Below are positions 1 to 8,935 of a DNA stretch of 64,000 bases, piece after piece. The number at the start of each line of letters is the position of its first letter. Within the stretch, counting starts at the first letter, position 1. A program made the translations under genes and the position numbers. The notes beneath the pieces are model-generated. The model saw only the letters and a program-made list of their open reading frames with translations. It did no database searches and was not told the origin of the DNA. Source of the DNA: Pelobates cultripes (taxonomy: Eukaryota > Chordata > Amphibia > Anura > Pelobatidae); assembly GCA_933207985.1 (NCBI GenBank), contig OW240914.1, positions 203,478,253-203,542,252 on the forward strand, read 5' to 3'.

Positions 1-128
1 ATGATACTTTATAGACATCCACAACAGTTAGGTACAATGTGTCGTTGAAATACTCTAGATGGGCAGTGAACAGTGCATTTATAATAGCAGATAAGAAAAC
101 TAGAGATTGGGGTGAAATTTGATGGCCA

Positions 129-490
129 TCACAAGTATATATGTGTATCTTGACAGCTCTGACACGCACAGGCCAGATCCAATAAATAATGGAGCATGGT
201 AAGGCAATCTTTCCACTTGCTTCCATTCTGCTGAAAAATCCCCTCCAGAGATGGTACAGACGTTCTTGCATCAAGGTCTGTGAACTGGCTTGGCCCACTG
301 TTGCCTATAACTACTAAAAAACCATGGTCTCATCTACATGTTGCACCTGCCCAAGACTGCACACCACCCATGGCTATTGCAGACAGTTTTAAAGCTGCTC
401 CACTAAGGCAATCTGGGTCTGGATGTGTAATAGAGTCTTCTTCTACCATATACATACATCCATCTATATTCTGGTGATTTGTGGGCTAAT
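129..490 (-). pseudogene. Broken unassigned ORF relic
   Basis: On the minus strand one reading frame stays open for about 110 codons apart from a single TGA near position 328. The translation has ordinary protein composition, including segments such as HPDPDCLSGAALKLSA and DLDARTSVPSLEGIFQQ. A possible 3' splice acceptor (TTAG) sits at the upstream edge near 490. I do not recognise the family. It could be an exon of a degraded gene, a processed pseudogene or an old transposon ORF. The stop and the lack of identifiable motifs argue against an active gene. Confidence 0.2.
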
Positions 491-1559
491 TATCATCTTA
501 AAGAAAGACTTAAATCTTTAGAAAAATGTGTTTGGGATTCCAATCACATTAATAGTGGCCAAGGCCACAGGATTTAAGTTGAAAGATGTCACTCTTGGGG
601 ACTGAAATCCATTGGCAAGCCATATTTTAACCCCTCTTTCTACATATATTAAAGTGGACATATACTATTTCTCTGGAAGAGAAAAAAAGAAAGAAACAGG
701 AGAGGAAAACATTTTTAATTCAACCTTACTGTATCTCACCCTTGGAGATTGTGCTCACCTGCGTTATTTCACTTGATAAGCTCTCAGGTAATCTACAGCG
801 TTTACAGACTTTCTTTGTGCTTCATTAAATAACTCACTGCATACATCAAAGGACTTGCATTTACTGTTTGCTGTGCAAACTGACTAATGACCCTCACCCC
901 AGTTCCTACTCATGGATTGATTCATGATTTGGGCAGATACTTTACTAATATGTGGGTATGGAAGTTGATGATTGAGTGCGGACCACTAAATTAGTGGCTC
1001 TAGCGAGTCAGAGAATGCTTATTGGTTTAATGGCTGTTATGTTCTGCTTTCTGTTTTTCGCTAAAATTAGTGATTTTAGGATTGTTAATCAGAAGAGAGT
1101 GTACTATGCATATCCTGCAGTGGGCTTAAAATATAGGTCCCAAATGCTTCCACTGGCCAATAATACCAAATTACAGTTGCCCATGGAAGGCATGAAATGT
1201 CACAAACTGACTTATTGCAAAGGTGGCATCCTATCACAGTATCACGCTTGAACTCACAGAGCTCTTCAGAACGATCCTTTATTTCACAAGGATTTGTAAA
1301 TGCAAACTGCATGGCTAGGTGTAACTATGTAGTTCGGTTATGGCAAAAAAAAAAAAAAAAAAAAGATTTTAAAGATGAAACTACAAAGAATTGTGATTAG
1401 TTACAATGTTGTCACATAATATCTACATTTAGCTGGCATGTGTACATATAAGACTAATCTGCACTGTATTGTAACTAGAACCTGTTGCCTATACCAGAGA
1501 ACTGGTAATATAGACAAAGGAGAGGTTTTGGATTCTCCACGGATACAGTATAGCACTAT
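491..1559. other. No gene seen; intron-like AT-rich DNA
   Basis: Nothing coding or clearly repetitive is recognised, apart from a poly-A run near 1345-1364. Open frames here are short and have no domain-like content. Confidence 0.4.
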
Positions 1560-1668
1560 TACAGGAAGCACCTCTAGTGGCCATCTGAGTGACTCCCACT
1601 AGACGTGTTCCTAGGCAGTAAGGTAAACACTGCCTTTTTTACTGAAAAGGCAGTGTTTACATAAAAAA
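1560..1668 (-). repeat. Fragment of TTAA element family A
   Basis: The segment matches, in reverse orientation, the interior of the family A elements seen complete elsewhere in the window (for example 33875-34411). It includes the 'cacctctagtggccatctgag' region and the 'aaacactgcc...ggcagtgttt' inverted pair. Both TTAA ends are absent, so this is a truncated copy. Confidence 0.6.
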
Positions 1669-1689
1669 AAAATCTGTAGCAGACAGAAT

Positions 1690-1889
1690 ATGTGCGGTCG
1701 GCTGAGAAAGGGAGGTGAACACGCGATCAGTATTTTATAAAACTGGTCACGTGGAATTCACAATGTTTGCCGGCCGCATACGGAGCACGTGCGGCCGGCT
1801 CGGGGAAACGAATGGCAATACGCCATGTTGTGGTTGGCGGCATATAGCCGCAACCTCTTGCTGGGTTGATGCCATATTATGGTTGGCGG
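1690..1889 (-). repeat. Probable 3' region of the Penelope-like element, split by hAT insertion
   Basis: The motif GGCGGCATATAGCCGCAACC at 1847-1866 recurs almost exactly at 4334-4353, on the other side of the hAT element at 1890-4331. The second copy adjoins the Penelope-like ORF remnant. The simplest reading is that both flanks are one repeat-bearing 3' region of that retroelement, cut by the hAT insertion. The segment is CpG-rich and contains palindromic pieces (gccggccgca / tgcggccggc near 1770-1800). Confidence 0.4.
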
Positions 1890-2439
1890 CAGGGCCGGAC
1901 TGGGAAAAAAATTAGGCCCGGGCATTTTTCAATTAGAGCGGCCCCCCAAGAAGGGGGCGGGGCCAGAGAGGGTGTGTTTTGTCATCACTAATGACAAGCA
2001 CGCCCCCTCTCAAAGTGAGCATGTTGGTTCAATGCGCAGAGCCCCGCTGAAGAGCTCTGGCATTAGAAAAAGGCCCTGAATTTGTTCTGCGCAGCGCAAG
2101 CAAATGTAATAACATGCTTGCGCTGTGTTTCCTTTTAAATTGTCTCTGGTGTCACCACAAGTGGGATATCAGAGGACAAAAGGGCCAGGAAAGTGTATGG
2201 TGCATGTGTTTGGCGCCTGCTTGTGGGATTGCCTGTGTGTAGAGTGTGGTGTGGTATTGTGTAAATAGGTGTAATATGTGTTGCTAGGGGCTGTAGAGAG
2301 TGCGTGTATAGGGGCATAGTGTTATAGGGGATGTAGCGAGTGTGTGCATACGGGCAGTAGTGTGTGTGTATAGGTGACGTAGTGTGTGTAGGGGTTGTAG
2401 AGAGGGTGTGTTTAGAGAATGTTGTATGTCTTTCCTTAG

Positions 2440-2618
2440 AAGGAATATAGTGTGTGTGTGTGTAGGTGGTGCAGTGTGTGTGTGTAAGAGATCTAGTGTG
2501 TAAAGGACCCAGAGTGTGTATAGAAGATGTGTGTGTGTGTGTGTGTGTAGAGGATTAAGAGTGCATATAGGGTAAGGGATCTAGCGTGTATTTGGAGCGT
2601 AATGTGTGTAGTGGTGCA

Positions 2619-2656
<38 letters not shown>

Positions 2657-2660
2657 TTGG
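2440..2660 (+). repeat. TG-rich and TA microsatellites in hAT element
   Basis: Interrupted (TG)n runs are followed by a short (TA)n run around 2637-2656. They lie inside the hAT-like element. A second (TA)n run lies at about 2792-2831. Confidence 0.85.
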
Positions 2661-2793
2661 ACGTATTGTATGTGTGAGGTGCGCAGTGTGTTTGTTTAAG
2701 AGGGGTGCTGTGTGTGAGGGTGTTTTTATCTGCCGTCACATTCTAGGTTTCTAATTTTCTTTGTCTGTTAACTCACTGAGGGTTATTTTATAT

Positions 2794-2831
<38 letters not shown>

Positions 2832-2845
<14 letters not shown>

Positions 2846-3812
2846 ATCTGGGGGTGCTATGTGTGTGTGTCTGGGGGTGCTGTATCTGGGGTGCTGTGTG
2901 TGTCTGGGGGTGCTGTGTGTGTGTCTGAGGTGCTGTGTGTGTGTGGGGGGGAGCTGTGTGTATCTGGGGGTGCTGTGTGTGTGTCTGGGGGTGCTGTGTG
3001 TGTCTGCTGTGTNNNNNNNNNNNNNNNNNNNNNNNNNNNNNNNNNNNNNNNNNNNNNNNNNNNNNNNNNNNNNNNNNNNNNNNNNNNNNNNNNNNNNNNN
3101 NNNNNNNNNNNNNNNNNNNNNNNNNNNNNNNNNNNNNNNNNNNNNNNNNNNNNNNNNNNNNNNNNNNNNNNNNNNNNNNNNNNNNNNNNNNNNNNNNNNN
3201 NNNNNNNNNNNNNNNNNNNNNNNNNNNNNNNNNNNNNNNNNNNNNNNNNNNNNNNNNNNNNNNNNNNNNNNNNNNNNNNNNNNNNNNNNNNNNNNNNNNN
3301 NNNNNNNNNNNNNNNNNNNNNNNNNNNNNNNNNNNNNNGTCTGGGTGCTGTGTGTGTGTCTGGGGTGCTGTGTGTGTATCTGGGGTGCTGTGTGTATCTG
3401 GGGTGCTGTGTGTGTATCTGGGGTGCAGTGTGTATCTGGGGTGCTGTGTGTAATCTGGGGTGCTGTGTGTGTCTGGGTGCTGTGTGTACCTAGTGCTGTG
3501 TGTGTTGGGTGCGTGTGTATCTGGGGTGCTGTGTGTGTGTATCTGAGGTGCTGTGTGTGTATCTGGGGTGCTGTTTGTGTATCTGGGGTGCTGTGTGTGT
3601 ATCTGAGGTGCTGTGTGTGTATCTGGGGTGCTGTGTGTATCTGGGGTGCTGTGTGTGTCTGGGTGCTGTGTGTGTATCTGGGGTGCTGTGTGTGTCTGGG
3701 TGCTGTGTGTGTATCTGGGGTGCTGTGTGTATCTGGGGTGCTGTGTGTATCTGGGGTGCTGTGTGTGTATCTGGGGTGCTGTGTGTGTGTCTGGGGGTGC
3801 TGTTTGTGAGGG
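2832..3812 (+). repeat. Minisatellite, about 20-bp GTGCTGTGTGTGTATCTGGG units
   Basis: Dozens of tandem units of about 17-23 bp vary mainly in the number of TG steps and in TATCTGGG versus TCTGGG. The cysteine/valine-rich open frames across this stretch are simple-repeat translations, not proteins. The array spans the N gap, so its true length is unknown. Confidence 0.95.
3013..3338. other. Assembly gap (N run)
   Basis: 326 unresolved bases lie inside the minisatellite, most likely because the tandem repeat could not be assembled. The size may be an estimate. Confidence 0.99.
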
Positions 3813-3977
3813 GGCTGTTAGGGAATTTATTTTAAATATATATATATATATTTTTATGAATAATTTAAAAAAAAATTATGCTCCCCCCCCCTCCCTTCTT
3901 ACCTTTAGCCTGGGAGGGGGAGGGAGCCGTTCTGCCTGGGAGGGGAGCCATGCTGCCTTCCCTGGTGGTCCAGTGGT

Positions 3978-4112
3978 GAGAGTGAACTCACTGCGGGTTA
4001 GAGTTCACTCTCGCGAGATCTGAGCGTTGCCGCGGTTACCGCGGCAACGCTCAGAATCTCGCGAGAGGACCCGGCGGAGCTTCTGGTTAGAGCTCCGCCG
4101 GTCCTCTCTTCC
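3978..4112. repeat. Cluster of three CpG-rich palindromes
   Basis: Three adjacent inverted repeats occur: GAGAGTGAACTC with GAGTTCACTCTC (3978-4012); a 60-bp near-perfect palindrome (4008-4067) whose arms each contain TCTCGCGAGA (4009-4018 and 4057-4066) and whose centre is GTTACCGCGGCAAC (4035-4048); and CCGGCGGAGCT with AGCTCCGCCGG (4071-4101). All lie inside the hAT-like element near its right end. Confidence 0.9.
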
Positions 4113-4331
4113 CAGCCGGCGGCCGCATCTCCCTGTCTGTGGGCCGGTGAGGGAGATCTTTGATCTCCCCACCAGCCCATGGATTCACATAGCAGGGCTG
4201 GCGCTCGGATAGCGCTGACCCTGCAGGGGCCGGCCGGGGAGATCCTGGGATCCCCCTGCCGGCCTCGGCCCCACGGCCATCGCGGCCCACCGGGCATTTG
4301 CCCTGTATGCCCGATGGCCAGTCCGGGCCTG

Positions 4332-4580
4332 GTTGGCGGCATATAGTCGCAACCTGCAGCTAATAGGAGTTGTGGGAAAGAGGGGAGATGGATTAATCTG
4401 AAAATTGGGCAGCATACATTTAAGTATATGGATGCACACAATAAAACACATTTGGAGATATATGAATACACCTAATGGGACGCAGTAAAAACACCAATAA
4501 TAACATGAATAAAAACAGCCTATTGTTAATAAAACATGGTGATTTCAGGAAGAGAAATACAAGTATAAATAAAAATAACA
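4332..4580 (-). repeat. 3' untranslated region of the Penelope-like element
   Basis: This sequence lies directly downstream, on the minus strand, of the stop codon of the GIY-YIG ORF remnant. It shares the GGCGGCATATAG.CGCAACC motif with 1847-1866 across the hAT insertion. Confidence 0.45.
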
Positions 4581-4956
4581 TTATATAAAATTGAACAAGT
4601 AAAAGTCTACATTTAGACCCTGGGGGGTTAGTGTTTTTAGGTTAAATACCCATTCCATCTCTGTTTTACCCAAAATATTTTTGATGTTACCGCCTCTCCA
4701 GGGGGTGACATTTTTTGATACCAATAAATTTGTGTAATCTTGTATCATTGTTGTGTATACAAAAGTGTTTTGAGACTGAGTGATTTAAGTATTCCATTCT
4801 TATGTTTCTACAGTGTTCACTCAGTCCGGTTTTTAGGCTTCTTGCCGTCATGCCTACATACTGGAGGCCACAGGGGCACTCCAGTAGATAGATTACTTTT
4901 TTACCATCACAACTAATACAATCTTTAATAGAATATGTTTTATTTGTTATGTTTGA
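4581..4956 (-). pseudogene. Penelope-like retroelement ORF, C-terminal GIY-YIG region, frameshifted
   Basis: The minus-strand translation contains VIYLLECPCGLQYVGMTAR followed by SLKTGLSEHCRNI, HSVSKHF and then, after a frameshift in an A run near 4710-4716, TPWRGGNIKNILGKTEMEW and LKTLTPQGLNVDF, ending at a TAA at 4581-4583. A Y-L-x-CPCG-x-x-YVG-x-T motif followed by the RGG...W...L.TL.P.GLN tail is typical of the GIY-YIG endonuclease and C-terminus of Penelope-like elements. In intact elements this domain follows the reverse transcriptase and nicks target DNA. Only this C-terminal part is visible. The upstream frame closes at 4956, so the copy is 5'-truncated and inactive. Confidence 0.85.
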
Positions 4957-6280
4957 TTAAAATAAAGTAGTCTTTGGTGGGATAGATGGGTATTTTTACA
5001 GATAATACATCTTTTATGAATGTACTATACTAACTATTGTAGAGATTCAAGTATAATTCTTACAGTACTAGCAAGTGAAACTACAGAACAATCACTACTT
5101 ATATTACAAAGTAACACCAAGTAAACCTCTACATACATATTTCCAAGGAAAACAATTGAAAAGCCAAGCAATCTTTCCCATTTGCTATATTAAATGTTCT
5201 AGTTTAGAATGTTGAAATGCAACTACAAGCCACAAGCATGTGTTCAATAGAACATATAACAAAGACACGTTACCAGTCTGGCATGGCTGAACTGTAAATA
5301 ATAAAAGAAAAGAAAACATGTTTGTGCATTTTTTTCTATTTTATTTAGAAATTTGGATACATGTTCTGAATGCCAAAATTCCACAGAGAATGCTGAATAC
5401 AATACATTACAAGAAAATGTTTAGGCTTCAGTGTGAAGCATGTATGATGCTTAGGGACTCTCATTGTATCTCAGTGGTCCACTAACTGACACTCTGATGT
5501 GGTCAACACCATTGCTAATGGGTAGGACTTGGTGCGGATGTCAACACAGAGGCTAATCGGTTATGGGGCAGCAAACAGTACAAAATGGCTTGCTCCAGGG
5601 GTCCTTTAACTTTTTTTTTTTTTTTCAAGAAAGTAGACAAGTAGAAAACCTGTCACCATAAGATTTAGTTTTGGTCTTGTAAATGCCTTTGAGCAGAGTA
5701 AATAAATAAAATAAAGATTGTGCAATGTTCCAAGAATATTATCCCAGTGTTTAGCATGTAGAACAAAGGAGTATTTAGATTGACTGAAATTTTTTTTTAA
5801 AAGAATCACATGACCAATACATGAGCAGTACCTTTCCAAAAATATTCCCTATTGCCAGAAAAAAAATGTCATGTTTATTTAGATTGGTGTTTAAGTTGAT
5901 TAGACGTTTTCCAAGGACTCCCATGAATAAATGCAGGAATTGAAACAGTCACCCTTTGGCCAGGGATGGATAAAGAACAGATGGGACTCCGAAGACAAAG
6001 TCCCAATATATACTGCATATTATTTTTCTATAAGAATTATTTAACCCCTTCCATCCCAACCATGTGTATAGATATGCTAACCTATGTTTTAAACTGCAAA
6101 ATAATTCATCCAACTCACATTCTACAGCAAGCGTGATGCTTATGCTAACTGACAGAAGAAAGGAATCAAGGAAAGCTATTTCAATTCTTTAATTGCATTC
6201 CTTCATATCCTGTATTATGTGTAGTTATCCTTAATGGATATGGGTATTATATTTTGAAAAAAGTAATGCTAGTGAAAGAG
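4957..6280. other. No gene seen; intron-like DNA
   Basis: Single-copy-looking AT-rich sequence with short poly-T and poly-A runs (for example 5610-5625). No domain-bearing ORF, RNA gene or clear transposon end is recognised. Confidence 0.4.
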
Positions 6281-6810
6281 TTAAAGTGACACTGTAGTCA
6301 CCAGAACAACTACAGCTTATTGTATTTGTTCTGATGAGTAGAATCATTAACTTCTTGCTGGAAACACTTTTTTTCCAGAGGAAATGCAATGTTTACATTA
6401 AAGTCTAGGGATACCTCCACTGGCCATTGCTCAGATGGTTACTAAAGGTGATTCGTGGGGCAGTGCTGCACACTGTGCCGCACTGCCATTCAGTGTTGCA
6501 CACTGTGCCGCACTGCCATTCAGTGTCTCCACGCTCTGCATGGAGATACTAATCTTTCTTCATAGAGATGCATTGATTCAATTAATCTCTATGAGGAAAT
6601 GCTGATTGGCCAGAGCTGTATTTGGCTTGTGCTGGCTCTGCCCCTGATATGCCTCCTTGACAGTCTCAGCCAATATAATGCTTTCCTATGGGAAAGCATT
6701 GTGATTGGCTAATATCATAACTTCTAAAGATATCAGCCAAGCAGGCAGTTCAGGGGCAGAGCCAGCAGCAGCAGACTCTAATACAAATAAGAATATATAT
6801 ACATATACAT

Positions 6811-6871
<61 letters not shown>

Positions 6872-6984
6872 TATATACACACACACACACACACACGGTA
6901 GGGCCAGGGGGGCTAGATGGAGTTTTTAACAATGTAGGGTCAGAAATACATGTTTGTGTTCCTTACCTTATAGTTTTCCTTTAA
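6281..6984 (+). mobile_element. TTAA-bounded MITE, family A, complete
   Basis: It begins TTAAAGTGACACTGTAGTCA and ends in TAGTTTTCCTTTAA, matching the inverted ends of other family A copies at 33875, 39356, 53153 and 58004. The interior carries the family markers: an 'aaacac...tccag' stem, 'ctccactggccattgctcagatgg', 'ctgcatggagatac', 'catagagatgcattgattcaat' and a sub-terminal hairpin. A CA/TA microsatellite has expanded near its right end. It has no coding capacity. TTAA at both ends suggests piggyBac-like mobilisation (inference). Confidence 0.8.
6795..6896 (+). repeat. (TA)n/(CA)n microsatellite
   Basis: A long (TA)n run at about 6821-6862 is flanked by CA-rich repeats. It is embedded in the family A element. 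Confidence 0.95.
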
Positions 6985-7104
6985 TAGGAAAGAAGCCAGT
7001 GGGTAAAAATGATTAGTGCTTTTTATATTTGTAGATAAAAAGTGATTTAAAATGAAATCAAATGCACAATAAAACTGACAAATTTGGAATGCAATGCAAT
7101 TTGA

Positions 7105-7204
7105 GGTTTCATAAAAAAAATTAGTTCCTATAGCTGTAATAGAATAACAACAACCTGCTTATAATCAAAATAGATTTCTATATTTGGGCCTAACTTTGCA
7201 TACA
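7105..7204 (+). repeat. Direct repeat copy 1 (about 100 bp)
   Basis: The segment starting GGTTTCATAAAAAAAATTAG and ending near CCTAACTTTGCATACA is repeated at 7403-7502 with only a handful of differences. The copies are in the same orientation, separated by about 198 bp of non-repeated sequence. Confidence 0.9.
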
Positions 7205-7402
7205 CTATAGTCATCTAACTTTGTGTAGCCTCTGCACTATCTCGCTACACAGAAGTCACTGCATCTCTCTGACTCTCTCATTCTGTTAATCTCCTATGTA
7301 CAACCTCACTGCCCAATTTCATCTACTAATTTGGCTCGTTGGATCAGATAGTTGCTATCCCTAGCAGATATTGAGTCTACCTTCAGAGCACACTCAGTCA
7401 GG

Positions 7403-7502
7403 GGTTTCATTAAAAAAATTAGTTCCTATAGCTGTAATAGAATGACAACAAACTGCTTATAATCAAAATAAATTTCAATATTTGAGCCTAACTTTGCATA
7501 CA
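7403..7502 (+). repeat. Direct repeat copy 2 (about 100 bp)
   Basis: Second copy of the 7105-7204 segment. It ends immediately before the TTAA-bounded family B element at 7510. The pair may be a local duplication of about 300 bp that has since diverged. Confidence 0.9.
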
Positions 7503-7509
7503 AATCCTC

Positions 7510-8034
7510 TTAAAGGAACACAATAGTCACCAAAACAACTTAAGCTTAATGATGCAGTTTTGGTGTATAGATCCTGCCCCCGCAATTTAACCACTTAGTT
7601 CACGTCCATTTAGGCGTTAAATCACTTTTGTTTCTGTTCATACAGTTCTAGCCACATATCTCCAGGCTGTGACTGACATAGCCTGCTTGAAAACAAATTT
7701 GTTTTATTTTAAATTAAATGTTCACTTACTTTAAACATTTTTATCTCCTGCTCTGTAAATTGAACTTTAATTATATACAGGAGACTTCTACAAGCTATTT
7801 ATAGAGCAGGAGATAAGAAATTGTAAATGAAACAGAACTTATTATAAAGGAAGTGTAAACATTAGATTACTCTCTACAGGAAGTGTGTAGGAAGGCTGTG
7901 CAAGTCACATGCAGGGAGGTGTGACTAGGGCTGTATAAACATAGTGATTTACCGCCTTCAAGGCAGAGAATTAAGCAGTGAGACTGCAAGGGCATGAACC
8001 TAAAGTTGTTTGGGTGACTATATTGTCCCTTTAA
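7510..8034 (+). mobile_element. TTAA-bounded MITE, family B, complete
   Basis: It begins TTAAAGGAACACAATAGTCA and ends GACTATATTGTCCCTTTAA. The interior markers are 'gcagttttggtgtatagatc', 'aggcgttaaatcac', 'tacaggaggcttctaca...' variants and 'cacatgcagggaggtgtgacta', shared with copies at 11236, 18968 and 61790. It is non-coding. Confidence 0.85.
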
Positions 8035-8172
8035 AAAAAAGCAAAGCTGTAACTTCAGATCCAGTTCCGCACATCTTATTAACTGATAACCATCAGTGTA
8101 TATTGCCTACCACCAAACTTTGAAAGAATACAAAATAGAATTGAAGAAGGTATGCAAATTTGGAAAATTCTA

Positions 8173-8539
8173 CCGTGTTTCCCCGAAAATATACCCTAGC
8201 TTACTTTCGGGAGATGCTCCTAATATAAGCCCTACCCTGAAAATAAGCCCTAGTCGTGAGCTAATCTATGTTCTGGGAATTTTCCCTGAACATAGATTCA
8301 CGGAATTCCATTTGCGAGTAAACTTATCTATGTTCGGGGAAGTTTCCCCGAACATAGATTTGCAGGATTCAATGCCCTAGTGAATAGGTCTATGTTTGGG
8401 GGGAATTCCCCGAAGATAGGCCTGCTTTTTGGCACACATTTTTTTCCAGAAATAAAACTTTCCCCCAAAAATAAGCCCTAGTGCGTTTTTCGGGGGAAAA
8501 ATTAATATTAGACCTGGTCTTATTTTCAGAGAAACATGG
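8173..8539 (+). mobile_element. TA-flanked MITE with CCGTGTTTCCCCGAAAATA ends
   Basis: The left end CCGTGTTTCCCCGAAAATA is mirrored at the right end by TATTTTCAGAGAAACATGG. Each end abuts a TA dinucleotide (8171-8172, 8540-8541), as expected for a Tc1/mariner-type TA target duplication. The interior repeats 'aataagccct' and contains hairpins around 'gaacatag/ctatgttc'. No ORF is related to transposase. Confidence 0.7.
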
Positions 8540-8568
8540 TATATATATATATATACACACCTCTCAAG

Positions 8569-8895
8569 CAGTGGCACAACTACTGCCTCATACTCTGACA
8601 CAGACAGATTTTAGTGGACCCCAAGGAAGCCACCCTATTGCACCTAAAAAGTATGGAGACAGAGGGTGCCTACATATATAGAAATGATGACTTTGTATTT
8701 GTCAGTGTGTATATGTGCGATTGTGTGTATAAGTGTCAGTATGTGTGTATTTGTGTGGCAGTATATGTCCTTACATCATAGCATTCAAATGTCAACACTA
8801 CATACAAACACACCCCTGCATTCAAACGCAAACACTAAACACAATACAACATTGCTTTCAAATGGCAACAAGAAATACAAGAGCAAAAAATGGGT
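8569..8895 (+). mobile_element. Truncated hAT-like element, same family as 36796-37430
   Basis: It begins CAGTGGCACAACTACTGCC, then shows the family pattern of a TGTGTGTAT-rich repeat followed by 'caacactacatacaaacacacccctgcattcaaacg' units. The mirrored right terminus is missing, so this copy is 3'-truncated. Confidence 0.55.
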
Positions 8896-8935
8896 CGCAA
8901 GAGTATTCTGAGAACGGACAGCAGCTAAAATAGCC

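Larger units (their letters stand above)
1890..4331 (+). mobile_element. hAT-like non-autonomous DNA transposon, complete
   Basis: The element starts CAGGGCCGGACTGG and ends with the inverted version CCAGTCCGGGCCTG. It is bounded by identical 8-bp direct repeats GTTGGCGG at 1882-1889 and 4332-4339. Eight-bp target duplications and CAG-type terminal repeats are hallmarks of the hAT superfamily. No transposase frame is visible. The interior holds a unique left part (1900-2250), TG and TA microsatellites, a long GTGCTGTGTGTGTATCTGGG-type minisatellite with an assembly gap, and a CpG-rich palindrome cluster. A second copy, inverted and truncated, lies at 45278-45930. Confidence 0.85.

Noticed and set aside
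2832..3835. Long cysteine/valine-rich open frames (up to 325 codons)
   Set aside because: They are translations of a TG-rich minisatellite and include the N gap. All frames are open because the repeat lacks stop codons.
3998..4471. 157-codon minus-strand frame
   Set aside because: Spans the hAT palindrome cluster, the right terminus and flanking retroelement tail. No protein family; openness follows from GC-rich repeats.
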